The notes: generated by a model not told the origin, from the sequence alone. A DNA stretch of 64,000 bases from Butyrivibrio sp. XPD2006 (GCF_000420865.1 NZ_ATVT01000004.1:62001-126000); one strand, 5' to 3'. Counted from the first letter of the stretch, positions 16,836 to 26,127 are shown. Numbers and translations: made by a program.

Positions 16836-17769
16836 TGTCGACTACTTTCTTGATCCATTCATACTGATCAGCAAATACCTGCTCTCTTCCGATCTCCTGC
16901 TGAAGCTCATGGCGGAAACCGTCATAAAGCTTGATATCAACATTCTTGATCTGAAGATCGTTCTTGTAGATATTATAAAGCTTCTCAGGTCCTTCGCCGT
17001 AGTTGCCTACAGGATCCTCTTTGCCGGCAGTAACAAGGATTGGAAGGTCCTTGGGAATATCTTCCATCTTGTCAGTATCCTGGACTCTCTTAAGGAGCTC
17101 AGCCATAGTCTTGAATCCGTTTAATGTGAACACAAAGTTACATGCCGGATCTGCTGCATATTTATCTACGCTGGCCTCGTTATGTGAAAGCCAGTCGAAA
17201 TTGGTTCTTGGGTTAGGAATCTTCTTGAGGTAGCCCTTGAACGCCATGTTGTTAACCATAGTGCTGCGATATTTCTCGCCCATAACAACCTGAAGGAAGT
17301 TTACAAGTCCGCCAAGGCTCTTGATCGTTCCGCTTGGCATGAAAGCTGTTCCCTGAATAATTGCACCCTTGATACCTGTTCCATATCTGGTGATGTACTC
17401 TCTGGCAACAAATGATCCAAAACTGTGGCCAAGAATAAAGCATGGGATTCCGGGAAAATCTTCCTGAGTCATCTTTTTAAGTCTGTGAGCATCACGAACA
17501 AGAACGGTAGCAGGATCGTTCTTGCAGAAGTAACCATAGGTACCCCTCTCGCCGACAGAACCGCCGTGTCCGAGATGGTCATTACCTATTACGATAATAC
17601 CTTTCTCAGCCAGGAAGTTTGCAAACTCGTCATAGCGGTCGATGTATTCCTGCATTCCATGGATGATCTGCAGAATAGCAATAGGCTCACCCTCCGGAAT
17701 CCATCTAATCGCGTGAAGCATAGTCTGTCTGTCTCTAGATTTGTAAGTCAGTTCCTCTTTGCGTACCAT
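16819..17769 (-). CDS. Alpha/beta hydrolase, lysophospholipase/monoacylglycerol lipase-like
   Basis: A 316-residue enzyme of the serine-hydrolase group that includes bacterial monoacylglycerol lipases. It has IIHGMQEYIDRY, NDHLGHGGS, the elbow GHSFGSF, an acid region VTAGKEDPVGN and the histidine in DGFRHELQ. There is no signal peptide. GGGGAGG precedes the ATG by 8 nt. It is the first gene after metG, with a 72-nt A/T-rich spacer that may hold a promoter (TATATATATA run). Confidence 0.86.
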   Translation of the reverse strand: MVRKEELTYKSRDRQTMLHAIRWIPEGEPIAILQIIHGMQEYIDRYDEFANFLAEKGIIVIGNDHLGHGGSVGERGTYGYFCKNDPATVLVRDAHRLKKMTQEDFPGIPCFILGHSFGSFVAREYITRYGTGIKGAIIQGTAFMPSGTIKSLGGLVNFLQVVMGEKYRSTMVNNMAFKGYLKKIPNPRTNFDWLSHNEASVDKYAADPACNFVFTLNGFKTMAELLKRVQDTDKMEDIPKDLPILVTAGKEDPVGNYGEGPEKLYNIYKNDLQIKNVDIKLYDGFRHELQQEIGREQVFADQYEWIKKVVDSAAGN

Positions 17770-17841
17770 TTGGAGTTCCTCCCCATAAGAATAGTTTATA
17801 TATATATAATACTACAGATTGTTACGCTTAGGTCTATTAAA

Positions 17842-19890
17842 TTAGCATATCTCGGCGCCTGCGGGCATATCCTTCTCAGGAGTCATAAGCGCAAGGTTTC
17901 CTTCTGCATCCTCTGCACAAAGGAGCATTCCCTCTGAAAGCACTCCGGCCAGCTTGGCAGGCTTTAAGTTAACGAGTACCATTACCTTCTTGCCAACCAT
18001 CTCCTCAGGTGAATAGAACTTCCTGATTCCTGATACTATCTGCTTAACCTGGCTTCCTATCTTAACCTGTGAGCAGAGAAGCTTCTTGGAATTCTCCACA
18101 GCTTCACACTTTATGATCTCTCCTACCTGGAACTGCATTGCTCCGAACTGGTCAAAAGAAATCTCGTCTTTGGCAGGGATATCGATAGGTGCCTTCTCAT
18201 CAGATCCGCCCTCTGCAGGAGCAGCCTCTTTTGCGGGAGCAGGTGCAAGGCCTGCCTTAGCAAGGTTAATAGCTGCCTTCTTCTGAGATTCCTCGAAATC
18301 TGCTTTCTGCTTCTTGGTGATCTCAGCTGCTTTCTCAAGGACATCCTTTAAGTCTTTTCTTGCAAAGAGCATCTCAGGAGCCTCTGAAACCTTGGTTCCG
18401 TTTGGAAGCTTGCCAAACTCTGAAAGAGTATCAAAATCTCTCTCAGGTGCTGAAAGCTGCTCTCTGATCTTCTGAGCTGTCTCAGGCATAAACGGATCAA
18501 GGAGAGCTGCACCGATGGAAATGGATTCAACAAGATTATAGAGAACAGTTGAAAGTCTGTCCTTCTTGGCCTCGTCCTTACCAAGGATCCATGGCTCAGT
18601 CTCATCAATGTATTTATTGCATCTCTTGAACAGAGCAAAAATCTCAGTGAGGGCATCAGCCACACGGAGCTCATCCATCTTGGCTTCTACCTTGTCATAG
18701 CATGAAGTAACAACTGCCTTGAGGTCATCATCTACAGCCTCTTTCACACCCTTATCAGCTACGACTCCGCCGAGATACTTGTTGCTCATAGCGATGGTTC
18801 TGTTCACAAGGTTGCCGAGCGTATTGGCAAGATCAGAGTTAAATCTCTCAACCAAAAGCTCCCATGTAATAACACCGTCGTTATCAAAAGGCATCTCGTG
18901 AAGAACAAAGTATCTGACAGGATCAACGCCGAAGAGGCTTACAAGGTCATCAGCGTAAATAACGTTGCCCTTGGACTTACTCATCTTCTCTCCGCCCTGA
19001 AGGAGCCATGGATGTCCGAAGATCTGCTTTGGAAGAGGCTCTCCAAGTGCATATAAGAAGATTGGCCAGTAAATAGTATGGAATCTGATAATGTCTTTTC
19101 CTATAAGATGAAGATCTGCGGGCCAGTATTTCTTGTAAAGGTCTGAACTGTTTCCGTCTGCGTCGTATCCGATACCGGTGATGTAATTGGTAAGGGCATC
19201 AAGCCATACATAAACAACATGCTTGTCATCAAAATCTACGGGTATTCCCCATTTAAAAGAGGTTCTTGATACGCACAGATCCTGAAGTCCCGGAAGAAGG
19301 AAGTTGTTCATCATCTCGTTCTTTCTTGCTACAGGCTGTATAAACTCAGGATGTGTGTTGATATGCTCGATAAGCTTGTCGGCATATTTGCTCATCTTGA
19401 AGAAGTAAGCTTCCTCTTCAGCGGGATGAACAGGGCCGCCGCACTCAGGGCACTTGCCGTCTACAAGCTGAGACTCTGTGTAGAAAGCCTCACACTCTGT
19501 ACAGTACATTCCCTTGTAAGAACCCTTGTAAATATCTCCCTGATCGTAAAACTTCTTGAATATCTTCTGAACCTGCTTAACGTGGTCTTCATCAGTTGTT
19601 CTGATAAATTTGTCATAAGATGTATCCATGAGGTTCCAAAGACCTTTGATAGTATCGGATACCTGATCTACAAATTCCTTGGGGCTGCTGCATCCGGCCT
19701 CAATGGCTCTTGTCTCAATCTTCTGACCGTGCTCATCGGAGCCGGTCTGGAAGAATACGTCAAATCCGTCTCTTCTCTTGTATCTTGCAATTGCATCGGC
19801 AAGGACTATTTCATAGCTGTTTCCGATATGTGGCTTGCCGGATGTATAGGCAATTGCTGTTGTTATATAGTATTTCCCTTTATTCTGCAT
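17842..19890 (-). CDS. metG: Methionyl-tRNA synthetase
   Basis: A 682-residue class I synthetase that charges tRNA-Met. The HIGH-type motif is HIGN in TSGKPHIGNSY and the KMSKS loop is present (GGEKMSKSKGN). Zinc-knuckle cysteines occur in CTECEAFYTESQLVDGKCPECG. The C-terminus (about 570-682) is an EMAP/Arc1p-type tRNA-binding domain, preceded by an Ala/Pro/Lys-rich linker. AGGAAGG precedes the ATG. The neighbouring map gene, 22 nt upstream, acts on the same amino acid's fate in proteins. Confidence 0.96.
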   Translation of the reverse strand: MQNKGKYYITTAIAYTSGKPHIGNSYEIVLADAIARYKRRDGFDVFFQTGSDEHGQKIETRAIEAGCSSPKEFVDQVSDTIKGLWNLMDTSYDKFIRTTDEDHVKQVQKIFKKFYDQGDIYKGSYKGMYCTECEAFYTESQLVDGKCPECGGPVHPAEEEAYFFKMSKYADKLIEHINTHPEFIQPVARKNEMMNNFLLPGLQDLCVSRTSFKWGIPVDFDDKHVVYVWLDALTNYITGIGYDADGNSSDLYKKYWPADLHLIGKDIIRFHTIYWPIFLYALGEPLPKQIFGHPWLLQGGEKMSKSKGNVIYADDLVSLFGVDPVRYFVLHEMPFDNDGVITWELLVERFNSDLANTLGNLVNRTIAMSNKYLGGVVADKGVKEAVDDDLKAVVTSCYDKVEAKMDELRVADALTEIFALFKRCNKYIDETEPWILGKDEAKKDRLSTVLYNLVESISIGAALLDPFMPETAQKIREQLSAPERDFDTLSEFGKLPNGTKVSEAPEMLFARKDLKDVLEKAAEITKKQKADFEESQKKAAINLAKAGLAPAPAKEAAPAEGGSDEKAPIDIPAKDEISFDQFGAMQFQVGEIIKCEAVENSKKLLCSQVKIGSQVKQIVSGIRKFYSPEEMVGKKVMVLVNLKPAKLAGVLSEGMLLCAEDAEGNLALMTPEKDMPAGAEIC

Positions 19891-19912
19891 TGTTAATCAC
19901 CTTCCTAATATA

Positions 19913-20788
19913 TTACCAGCATAAAAGCTCGTAACCTGTCTCAGTCACAAGCAGCTCAACCTCCCACTGCGCAGAGGGCTTTAAGTCTGCTGTATAGACA
20001 GTCCAGTCATTTTCTTCATCAACGAATATCTCATTGCCACCCATATTGACCATAGGCTCAATGGTAAACACCATACCGGGTACCATCAGCATTCCTGTGC
20101 CGGGCTTACTTACAAAGCTTACCCATGGCTCTTCGTGGAAATCGTTGCCACAGCCGTGACCGCCGATCTCTCTGACTACTGTGTATCCGTTCTTAAGAGC
20201 GTGCTGATGTACTGCATTGCCCATATCTCCAATAGGTGTCCATGGAATAACTGCCTTAAGACCTTCCTCAAGGCACTCTTTGGTCACATCGACGAGACGC
20301 TTCTTCTCGGGGGAAACTTCGCCGATGCAGAACATTCGTGAAGAATCCGAATAATAACCGTCAAGGATAGTGGAGCAGTCGACGTTTATTATATCCCCTT
20401 CTCTCAGAATAATGTCTTCGGAAGGAATGCCGTGACATACTTCTTCGTTAATAGATGTACACACACTCTTTGGAAATCCCTGATATCCGAGATCTGCCGG
20501 AATACCTCCCATCTTGGTGGTGGTATTGTAGACTATATCATCGATCTCCTGTGTGGACATACCGGCGTGAATCTTCTCACCGATCTCATCCAGGACAGCC
20601 ATGTTAATGACCGCACTCTTCTTAATACCCTCGATATCCTTCTCAGTTTTAAGAAGATCTCTGCTGGGTACTATCATGCCCTGGTGCTCGAAGTTTATTA
20701 TCTTGTCATCAAATGCAGCATGGCAGTTTTTGTATTTTTTACCGCTGCCACACCAGCAAGTATCGTTTCTGTCTAATCTTTTGTACAT
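19913..20788 (-). CDS. map: Methionine aminopeptidase with N-terminal SEC-C zinc motif
   Basis: A 291-residue type I methionine aminopeptidase that removes initiator Met. The first 24 residues carry a SEC-C motif (CWCGSGKKYKNCH) like that at the SecA C-terminus. The peptidase core follows with metal ligands in INVDCSTILDGYYSDSSR, GGHGCGNDFHEEP, and the FTIEPM glutamate; the last ligand Glu is in QWEVELLVTETGYE. The SEC-C extension is known in a Clostridia/Actinobacteria subset and may guide the enzyme to ribosomes. GAAGG is the ribosome site. It is transcribed with metG. Confidence 0.94.
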   Translation of the reverse strand: MYKRLDRNDTCWCGSGKKYKNCHAAFDDKIINFEHQGMIVPSRDLLKTEKDIEGIKKSAVINMAVLDEIGEKIHAGMSTQEIDDIVYNTTTKMGGIPADLGYQGFPKSVCTSINEEVCHGIPSEDIILREGDIINVDCSTILDGYYSDSSRMFCIGEVSPEKKRLVDVTKECLEEGLKAVIPWTPIGDMGNAVHQHALKNGYTVVREIGGHGCGNDFHEEPWVSFVSKPGTGMLMVPGMVFTIEPMVNMGGNEIFVDEENDWTVYTADLKPSAQWEVELLVTETGYELLCW

Positions 20789-20823
20789 AATTTACCTTCT
20801 TTTATCGATAGTTACACAAATAT

Positions 20824-20852
20824 AGTATGCCTTCAAAAGCTTTTAGAGTCAA
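20824..20852 (-). promoter_or_regulatory. Candidate promoter of map-metG
   Basis: On the minus strand TTGACT (20852-20847), 17 nt, then CATACT (20829-20824). The -10 matches consensus at four of six places. The -35 box is the edge of the repeat element at 20846-20905. Confidence 0.5.
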
Positions 20853-20905
20853 GGGAGTGAGTCAGTGGGGACGTTGTACCCACTGACTCACCACTGACCT
20901 ACCCG
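20846..20905. repeat. REP-like palindromic element
   Basis: Perfect 13-bp arms GTGAGTCAGTGGG (20857-20869) and CCCACTGACTCAC (20879-20891) enclose a 9-nt loop. The words GAGTCAAGGG and GGGGACG recur, in the other order, in the shorter copy near 39061-39090. This fits a dispersed REP-type family. There is no T-run, so it is not a typical terminator. Confidence 0.65.
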
Positions 20906-20910
20906 CCGGT

Positions 20911-22443
20911 TTATGTTCTGCATGAGAACTTACTGTTAACAATATCCCCGACAGGACTGTTTCTTCTGATAAAATCGATCAATAAATCAGGCATCTCATC
21001 CGAGTAACTCTTCACAGTAGGGCTCTTGCCGATGCACTCATAGCCGCCGGTACCTGTTGCTCTGTAGTTGCTGGTAACAAGAGTGTACTGCTGATCATCG
21101 GAGAGCTCTGTGCCATCAAACTTTCTCAATGTGATAACTCTGTCTCCGACAGGTCTTGTAAGGTCAAACTCGTATTCAAGTCCGCCATAGAAGTCATAGT
21201 TGTAGTGCTCAACCTTAGGCTGAAGGAACACTTTGGAGATGCTGACTTCTCCTGTTTCCTTATCATAATCAAAATACTCCGCGCATCTCTCCAGCGCCTC
21301 TTTTAATACCGCCCTGGTGACACCTTTAACCTCAACGGTATTTGCAAACTGATAAATTCCAAGCACATCTCTGACGGTAATCTCCTTCTTAAGTCCAAGG
21401 GGATCATTCGATAATGAGGTGCATGAGAAATCTGCGCCTGTATATTCAAGCTCAACCTGGTTAAATATAGATGCAACCTTGCTTCCATGAAGCGCAGCAT
21501 AGAGCTTATCCTCAGGAAGGATCTCTTTTTCAAGACATCCGATGGGTATATCCAGCCATTTATCCAGCTTAAGGCTAAGCTCATCCATAAAAGCATGCTC
21601 AGCCCTGATCTTGTTATAGGCCTCTCCCGGCTCGCCAACAGAAATCAGCGCAGATGAAATGTTCCAGACATCATCTTCTCTTACAGCCTCTATTTCGCAG
21701 TACTTCCTTGCCTTGTCCGGAGGCTGTACGCCATAGGTTCCGTCTATTACTACTCCCTCAACAGCCATGTGCTGATGCCCTGTGAGCAGGATGTCAAAAT
21801 CCATTTCCCTTGCAATCCTGCACGCTTCATTCTCCCTTGTATCTGAGAGCTTCTTGCCTGTCAAAAGATCTTCTTCAAACCCTCCATGGTAGATGCAGAC
21901 TGTAATGTCACACTTACCTTTTAGTTCTTCAAGCTCCTGCTTAAGGCACTCAACAGGGTCTTTTACCTCGAGCTCAGACAGGTTTTCCTTCTGCTCCCAG
22001 ACATTGACATATCCGGTGACTGCGCCGGTTATTCCGACTCTTGTGCCGTCCTCAAGAACATGGATGACATTTTTCTTAATGCCAAGAGCGCCTCTTTTAT
22101 CCACCACATTGGCGCATATAAGAGTTGCCTTCATAGCTGATACGTAGTCCAGAATTGCATCATATCCGAAGTTGAAGTCATGATTACCCAGCGTGTAGTA
22201 ATCAAGTCCCATCTCATTAAAGCCCTCTGCCATTGGATGGAAATCATACTCGTTTCTGTGCTCAAGATAGTAAGAAATGAGCGGTGTTCCCTGAAGAGAG
22301 TCGCCTCCGTCTATGACAAGGGTGTTACCGTCCTTTTCAATTTGCCCGGCAACACAAAAAAGCCCCGTGTTCTCGGGGCGATTCTGTGCATAGTTTATCG
22401 GATATAAGCTTCCGTGAGTATCTGATGTAAAAATGATACGCAT
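20911..22443 (-). CDS. Bifunctional metallophosphatase/5'-nucleotidase
   Basis: A 510-residue enzyme of the UshA/5'-nucleotidase family. The metal-binding metallophosphatase domain shows TSDTHGSLYP, DGGDSLQGTP, LGNHDFNFG and TGHQHM. The C-terminal nucleotide-recognition domain follows from about residue 300 (TGTGGYE, SPTVKSYSDE). No signal peptide or lipobox is present, unlike exported family members, so it should act in the cytoplasm. It begins 3 nt after the last phnE gene, with GAGG before the ATG, and is clearly the fifth gene of the phn operon. It may release phosphate from an imported phosphorylated compound. Confidence 0.88.
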   Translation of the reverse strand: MRIIFTSDTHGSLYPINYAQNRPENTGLFCVAGQIEKDGNTLVIDGGDSLQGTPLISYYLEHRNEYDFHPMAEGFNEMGLDYYTLGNHDFNFGYDAILDYVSAMKATLICANVVDKRGALGIKKNVIHVLEDGTRVGITGAVTGYVNVWEQKENLSELEVKDPVECLKQELEELKGKCDITVCIYHGGFEEDLLTGKKLSDTRENEACRIAREMDFDILLTGHQHMAVEGVVIDGTYGVQPPDKARKYCEIEAVREDDVWNISSALISVGEPGEAYNKIRAEHAFMDELSLKLDKWLDIPIGCLEKEILPEDKLYAALHGSKVASIFNQVELEYTGADFSCTSLSNDPLGLKKEITVRDVLGIYQFANTVEVKGVTRAVLKEALERCAEYFDYDKETGEVSISKVFLQPKVEHYNYDFYGGLEYEFDLTRPVGDRVITLRKFDGTELSDDQQYTLVTSNYRATGTGGYECIGKSPTVKSYSDEMPDLLIDFIRRNSPVGDIVNSKFSCRT

Positions 22444-22446
22444 ATA

Positions 22447-23256
22447 TTATCCTCTTGTAAGTTTTACTCTGATCCTGGTTGATATGAACTCAATGATAAG
22501 AATAAGGACAATAAGTCCTGCCAAAAGAGCTCCTGCCTCATTCCATCTGTAGGAGTTCATCGCAAAGATAAGCGGAGCACCAAATCCACCGGCGCCAACC
22601 ATACCAAGGATTGTAGCATCACGAAGGTTGATATCAAATCTGTAGATGGCTGTTGATGCAAAGTTTGGCATAAGCTGCGGAAGAATACCGTAGCGGATCT
22701 TCTGCCAGGTGTTACATCCTGCTGCATCAAGTGATTCGATGACACGGGTATCAAGGTCCTCAATTGCCTCAATATACATCTTGCTTATCATACCTATTGA
22801 GCATACACCCATAGTAAGGAGACCTGCAAAGGCTCCGGGTCCTGTTACACGGATGAACATAAGGCCGTAAACAAAGGCCGGAATTGTACGGGCTGCCATG
22901 ATAATAAGTCTTCCTGCGAATGCTATCGGAAGTGGAGTTAAGTTTGATGCTGAAATAAATGCCAGCGGGATTGAAATGATAGCTCCCACGATTGTACCCA
23001 GGAATGCGATACAAACAGTCTCAAGCATCAGGTAAGGAACTCCCTTTGTTGAAAAATCAAATAAAAAGCCAAGGTCAGGATGGAAGATTCCAGATAAAAC
23101 GTTAAGTGCAATCTGTCCTCCGTCCTGTGTGGATCCGCTGGTTTCAACAGCACTGCCGCTCCAGATAAGGAGTCCCACAACAATCACGGCAGTTATCAAA
23201 TTGTAAACCCAGTCCTTGGGTCTTTTGTCATATGCCTCTTGTATTTTCTGATTCAT
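22447..23256 (-). CDS. phnE: Phosphonate-type ABC transporter permease (second)
   Basis: A 269-residue inner-membrane permease with about six helices. The EAA-type loop reads ESLDAAGCNTWQKIRYGILPQLMP. It has the PhnE family features IPLAFISASNLTP and GMVGAGGFGAPLIFAMNSY. It pairs with the permease just upstream (16-nt gap) to make a heterodimeric channel. GGAGG precedes the ATG. Confidence 0.9.
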   Translation of the reverse strand: MNQKIQEAYDKRPKDWVYNLITAVIVVGLLIWSGSAVETSGSTQDGGQIALNVLSGIFHPDLGFLFDFSTKGVPYLMLETVCIAFLGTIVGAIISIPLAFISASNLTPLPIAFAGRLIIMAARTIPAFVYGLMFIRVTGPGAFAGLLTMGVCSIGMISKMYIEAIEDLDTRVIESLDAAGCNTWQKIRYGILPQLMPNFASTAIYRFDINLRDATILGMVGAGGFGAPLIFAMNSYRWNEAGALLAGLIVLILIIEFISTRIRVKLTRG

Positions 23257-23272
23257 TTTGCTACCTCCGCCT

Positions 23273-24100
23273 TCAGACGAGCTTCTTACGAAGCATACGG
23301 CTGACAGACTCTATGATGAAGACTGTCACAAAAAGTGCCACAAGGATCATTCCCACACTCGGGTACTCTCTCCAGCTGATCTTCTCGTTAAGGATAAGAC
23401 CGATACCGCCGGCTCCTACATAACCAAGAACTGCAGCATATCTTACATTACCCTCAAAGTTAAATAGGCAATTTGAGAGATAGAATGGAAGAACCTGCGG
23501 AACGATTGCTGAAATGAAAGCCTCAGATCTTGTAGCTCCCATTGCCTGCATAGCTTCAAACGCTCCCATATCAACAGTCTCGATCTCCTCGTAGGTAAGC
23601 TTTCCGATGTAGCCAAAAGAGAAAACTGCGATCGCAACAGTACCTGCCAGTGTTCCAAGTCCAAAAACAAGAGTTGCAACAAGGGCAATTACGATAGTGG
23701 GCAGTGTTCTGATAAGAGAGAACATAACTCTCATCACGGAAACCACAATCTTGCTTGGGCACACATTGGTGCTGGCAAGCATTGCAAATGGTACGGACAA
23801 AAGAGCTCCTACCACCGAGCCAAGCAGTGACATCTTAATGGTATCAAAAAGAGGTTCCCATATCTTGGGCATGTAGTCAGTCTTAGGCGGGAACATCTCT
23901 CCCAGGATAACAAAAAACTGTCCTATCCTGTCTACCAAAACCTCCATATCAAATCCTGTTATCTTAACCGAAAGCACACACATTGCAAGAACAAGGATGG
24001 TATAGATAGGTGCTCTTGATGCCTTCTTGTAGGCCTTTTTGCCATTGGGAAGAACGTATTCTTTCGGCTTAAAAATCTTGTCATAAAAAGTAAGATTCAC
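23273..24100 (-). CDS. phnE: Phosphonate-type ABC transporter permease (first)
   Basis: A 275-residue PhnE-family permease with an N-terminal cytoplasmic stretch and about six helices. Family features are VPFAMLASTNVCPS, EAMQAMGATRSEAFISAIVPQVLP and LGYVGAGGIGLILN. It starts with GTG, placed after GAGGGG, and lies 5 nt downstream of phnC. It is homologous to the following permease. Confidence 0.9.
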   Translation of the reverse strand: MNLTFYDKIFKPKEYVLPNGKKAYKKASRAPIYTILVLAMCVLSVKITGFDMEVLVDRIGQFFVILGEMFPPKTDYMPKIWEPLFDTIKMSLLGSVVGALLSVPFAMLASTNVCPSKIVVSVMRVMFSLIRTLPTIVIALVATLVFGLGTLAGTVAIAVFSFGYIGKLTYEEIETVDMGAFEAMQAMGATRSEAFISAIVPQVLPFYLSNCLFNFEGNVRYAAVLGYVGAGGIGLILNEKISWREYPSVGMILVALFVTVFIIESVSRMLRKKLV

Positions 24101-24105
24101 CTAAA

Positions 24106-24879
24106 TCACCCCTCTTCCTGAATATTGCCTTCGCGGTCAACCTTTCCAACATAGATAGAGTCAAGTACCTTATCCCACTCTGTACCCTTTGCAGGTCCGT
24201 CAAAGACAATCTTGCCTTCTCTGATACCGATTACTCTGTTGGCATATTTAAGAGCAAGGTCTATGTGGTGGATGTTAATGAGAATTGTGATGTTCATATC
24301 CTCATTGATCCTCTTGAAGTCTCCCATAACCTGATTGGCAGTTACGGGGTCAAGAGCTGCAACAGGCTCATCTGCAAGGATGATCTGCGGATTCTGGGCA
24401 AGAGTTCTTGCAAGAGCAACTCTCTGCTGCTGTCCGCCTGAAAGCTGGTCTGCACGAACAAAAGCCTTATCGAGAATTCCAACCTTATCAAGGCACTCAA
24501 GGGCTTTGATCTTTTCTTCCTTGGTATAGATTCCGAATGCAGATCTGTACCATGGCATATCAGGAACAAAAGCTGTGAGCACGTTCTTTATAACAGTTGT
24601 ACGTGTGATCAAGTTGAAGGACTGGAATATCATTCCTATCTTTCTTCTGAATCTCCTGAGAGTCTTGCCGGAAAGACTCATGACATCAACACCATCCACG
24701 GTGAGTTTACCACTGGTTACATCGTGCATCCTGTTGATGGTACGAATAAGTGTAGACTTACCGGCTCCGGACAAACCGATGATAGCAACAAATTCTCCCT
24801 GTTCAATCTCGAGGTTGATATCCTTTAATCCCTCGAAACCATTGGGGTATACTTTTCCTACGTTTTCAAACTTGATCAT
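24106..24879 (-). CDS. phnC: Phosphonate-type ABC transporter ATP-binding protein
   Basis: A 257-residue ATPase. Walker A is GLSGAGKST, the signature LSGGQQQRV, Walker B IILADEPVAALD and the switch region NIHHIDLALKYA. The overall pattern is that of PhnC. AGGAG precedes the ATG. A terminator-like hairpin separates it from phnD, so it is probably made at a lower level than the binding protein. Confidence 0.93.
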   Translation of the reverse strand: MIKFENVGKVYPNGFEGLKDINLEIEQGEFVAIIGLSGAGKSTLIRTINRMHDVTSGKLTVDGVDVMSLSGKTLRRFRRKIGMIFQSFNLITRTTVIKNVLTAFVPDMPWYRSAFGIYTKEEKIKALECLDKVGILDKAFVRADQLSGGQQQRVALARTLAQNPQIILADEPVAALDPVTANQVMGDFKRINEDMNITILINIHHIDLALKYANRVIGIREGKIVFDGPAKGTEWDKVLDSIYVGKVDREGNIQEEG

Positions 24880-24910
24880 TTCTTTTCTCCTGAATCTATC
24901 TCCAAACTCG

Positions 24911-24940
24911 AAAAAATAGGGGAGGCGTTATGTCCTCCCC
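24911..24940 (-). terminator. Intercistronic terminator between phnD and phnC
   Basis: On the minus strand GGGGAGG (24940-24934) pairs with CCTCCCC (24925-24919) and TATTTTTT follows. It lies inside the operon, so read-through must occur; it would make phnD more abundant than the membrane parts. Confidence 0.8.
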
Positions 24941-24977
24941 CATATAATATTAACAAATCAGTTCTGCTAAAGCGCGA

Positions 24978-26087
24978 TCACTGCATTGATTTAATAAGCT
25001 CCTGAGCAGCTCTCTCTGACTCGTAGTCCTCAGCCTTAGCCTCTACATAACCGTTGTGGTTGTAGATAGAGATAACTTCCTTACCTGCATCTGAGTTTCC
25101 GATGTTGATGAATGCCTGTGTGATAGCAGCCTTGAAAGCATCATCCATAACCTTGGATGTCTTGCTTACGCTGATTGTATCGTTGTAGATACCATCTGTA
25201 ACACCGATAACGTTTGTCTCATCCCAGATAGAAGCTGTTCTTCCGAACTCTGATGTCCACTTCTCCTCGTTGTCACGTCTTGCATCTGCATAGCAGCAAA
25301 GTACGTCGATCTGGCCTGAAGCAAGTCTTGCAAAAGCGTTACCGTATGAATCAGCCTGTACAGCATGTGTAAGGTCTGTGATGTGCTTCTCATAGTTCTC
25401 CTGAAGCCAGAGTGAAGGATAGATATATCCTGCAGAAGATGAAGAGTTCATAACGCTCCAGTTAAGACCGTCAAGATCTTCCCATGTTACTTCCTCACCA
25501 TTGTTAACCTTCTCAGCGATAGCCTGACCAGCCTCTGAAGGACCTGCGATGATAAGTCCGCGATAGAATGTTACCTGCTCCTCTGTAGGCTCTGTAGGCT
25601 TGTTGTCGTTCCAAGTCTTAGCATCAGGGCTCTCGATTGAAAGACCATCTCTTGTAGCTGTAAGGATAACATCGCAGCCATCCTCATAAAGTACATAAGT
25701 ACCACCGGGGATAAGACCTACATCGATAGTACCTGCTGAAAGGCCCTCACCTACTGCCTCGTAACTTGTTCCAACTGTAATGTCAACTTCGCCAACCTCA
25801 TAGCCAAGTCCTGCAAGCTCTGTTGTAAGGAGCTCCTTAAGTGGCTCTGTAGCTGTAACGATCTCATCAGGATCACGTGAAGGTACGAAACCGATTGTAA
25901 GCTTGTCAACCTTTACGTTCTCAGCTGCAGCGGGAGCAACTTCTGTTGTCTGTGTTGCCTCTGCATTCTCTGCAGTTTCTGTTGCAGCAGGTGTCTCTGC
26001 TGTCTCTGTTGATGCAGAATTGCCGCATCCTGCAAGCATTGTCACGCATGAAATGCCTGCGATCATCATTGCGAAAAATCTCTTCAT
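24978..26087 (-). CDS. phnD: Phosphonate/phosphate-ester-type substrate-binding lipoprotein
   Basis: A 369-residue lipoprotein with lipobox LAGC (18-21) and a Thr/Glu/Ala-rich linker (about 25-55). The mature domain shows PhnD features: LTIGFVPSRDPDEIVTATEPLK, TSYEAVGEGLSAGTIDVGLIPGG and the SSSSAGYIYPSLWL loop, where the serines contact phosphonate-like oxyanions in known family members. The ligand could be a phosphonate, phosphite or a phosphate ester. No C-P lyase genes are in the window, and a 5'-nucleotidase closes the operon. AGGAGG precedes the ATG. Expression is probably governed by the leader at 26123-26213. Confidence 0.9.
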   Translation of the reverse strand: MKRFFAMMIAGISCVTMLAGCGNSASTETAETPAATETAENAEATQTTEVAPAAAENVKVDKLTIGFVPSRDPDEIVTATEPLKELLTTELAGLGYEVGEVDITVGTSYEAVGEGLSAGTIDVGLIPGGTYVLYEDGCDVILTATRDGLSIESPDAKTWNDNKPTEPTEEQVTFYRGLIIAGPSEAGQAIAEKVNNGEEVTWEDLDGLNWSVMNSSSSAGYIYPSLWLQENYEKHITDLTHAVQADSYGNAFARLASGQIDVLCCYADARRDNEEKWTSEFGRTASIWDETNVIGVTDGIYNDTISVSKTSKVMDDAFKAAITQAFINIGNSDAGKEVISIYNHNGYVEAKAEDYESERAAQELIKSMQ

Positions 26088-26127
26088 AATTCCTCCTGCC
26101 TAAATAGGCGTCTTTAAAATTTGTCGC

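Noticed and set aside
20846-20905. Reading the strong inverted repeat as a terminator
   Set aside because: Neither strand has a T-run after the stem, and a related copy occurs elsewhere; a repeat family fits better.
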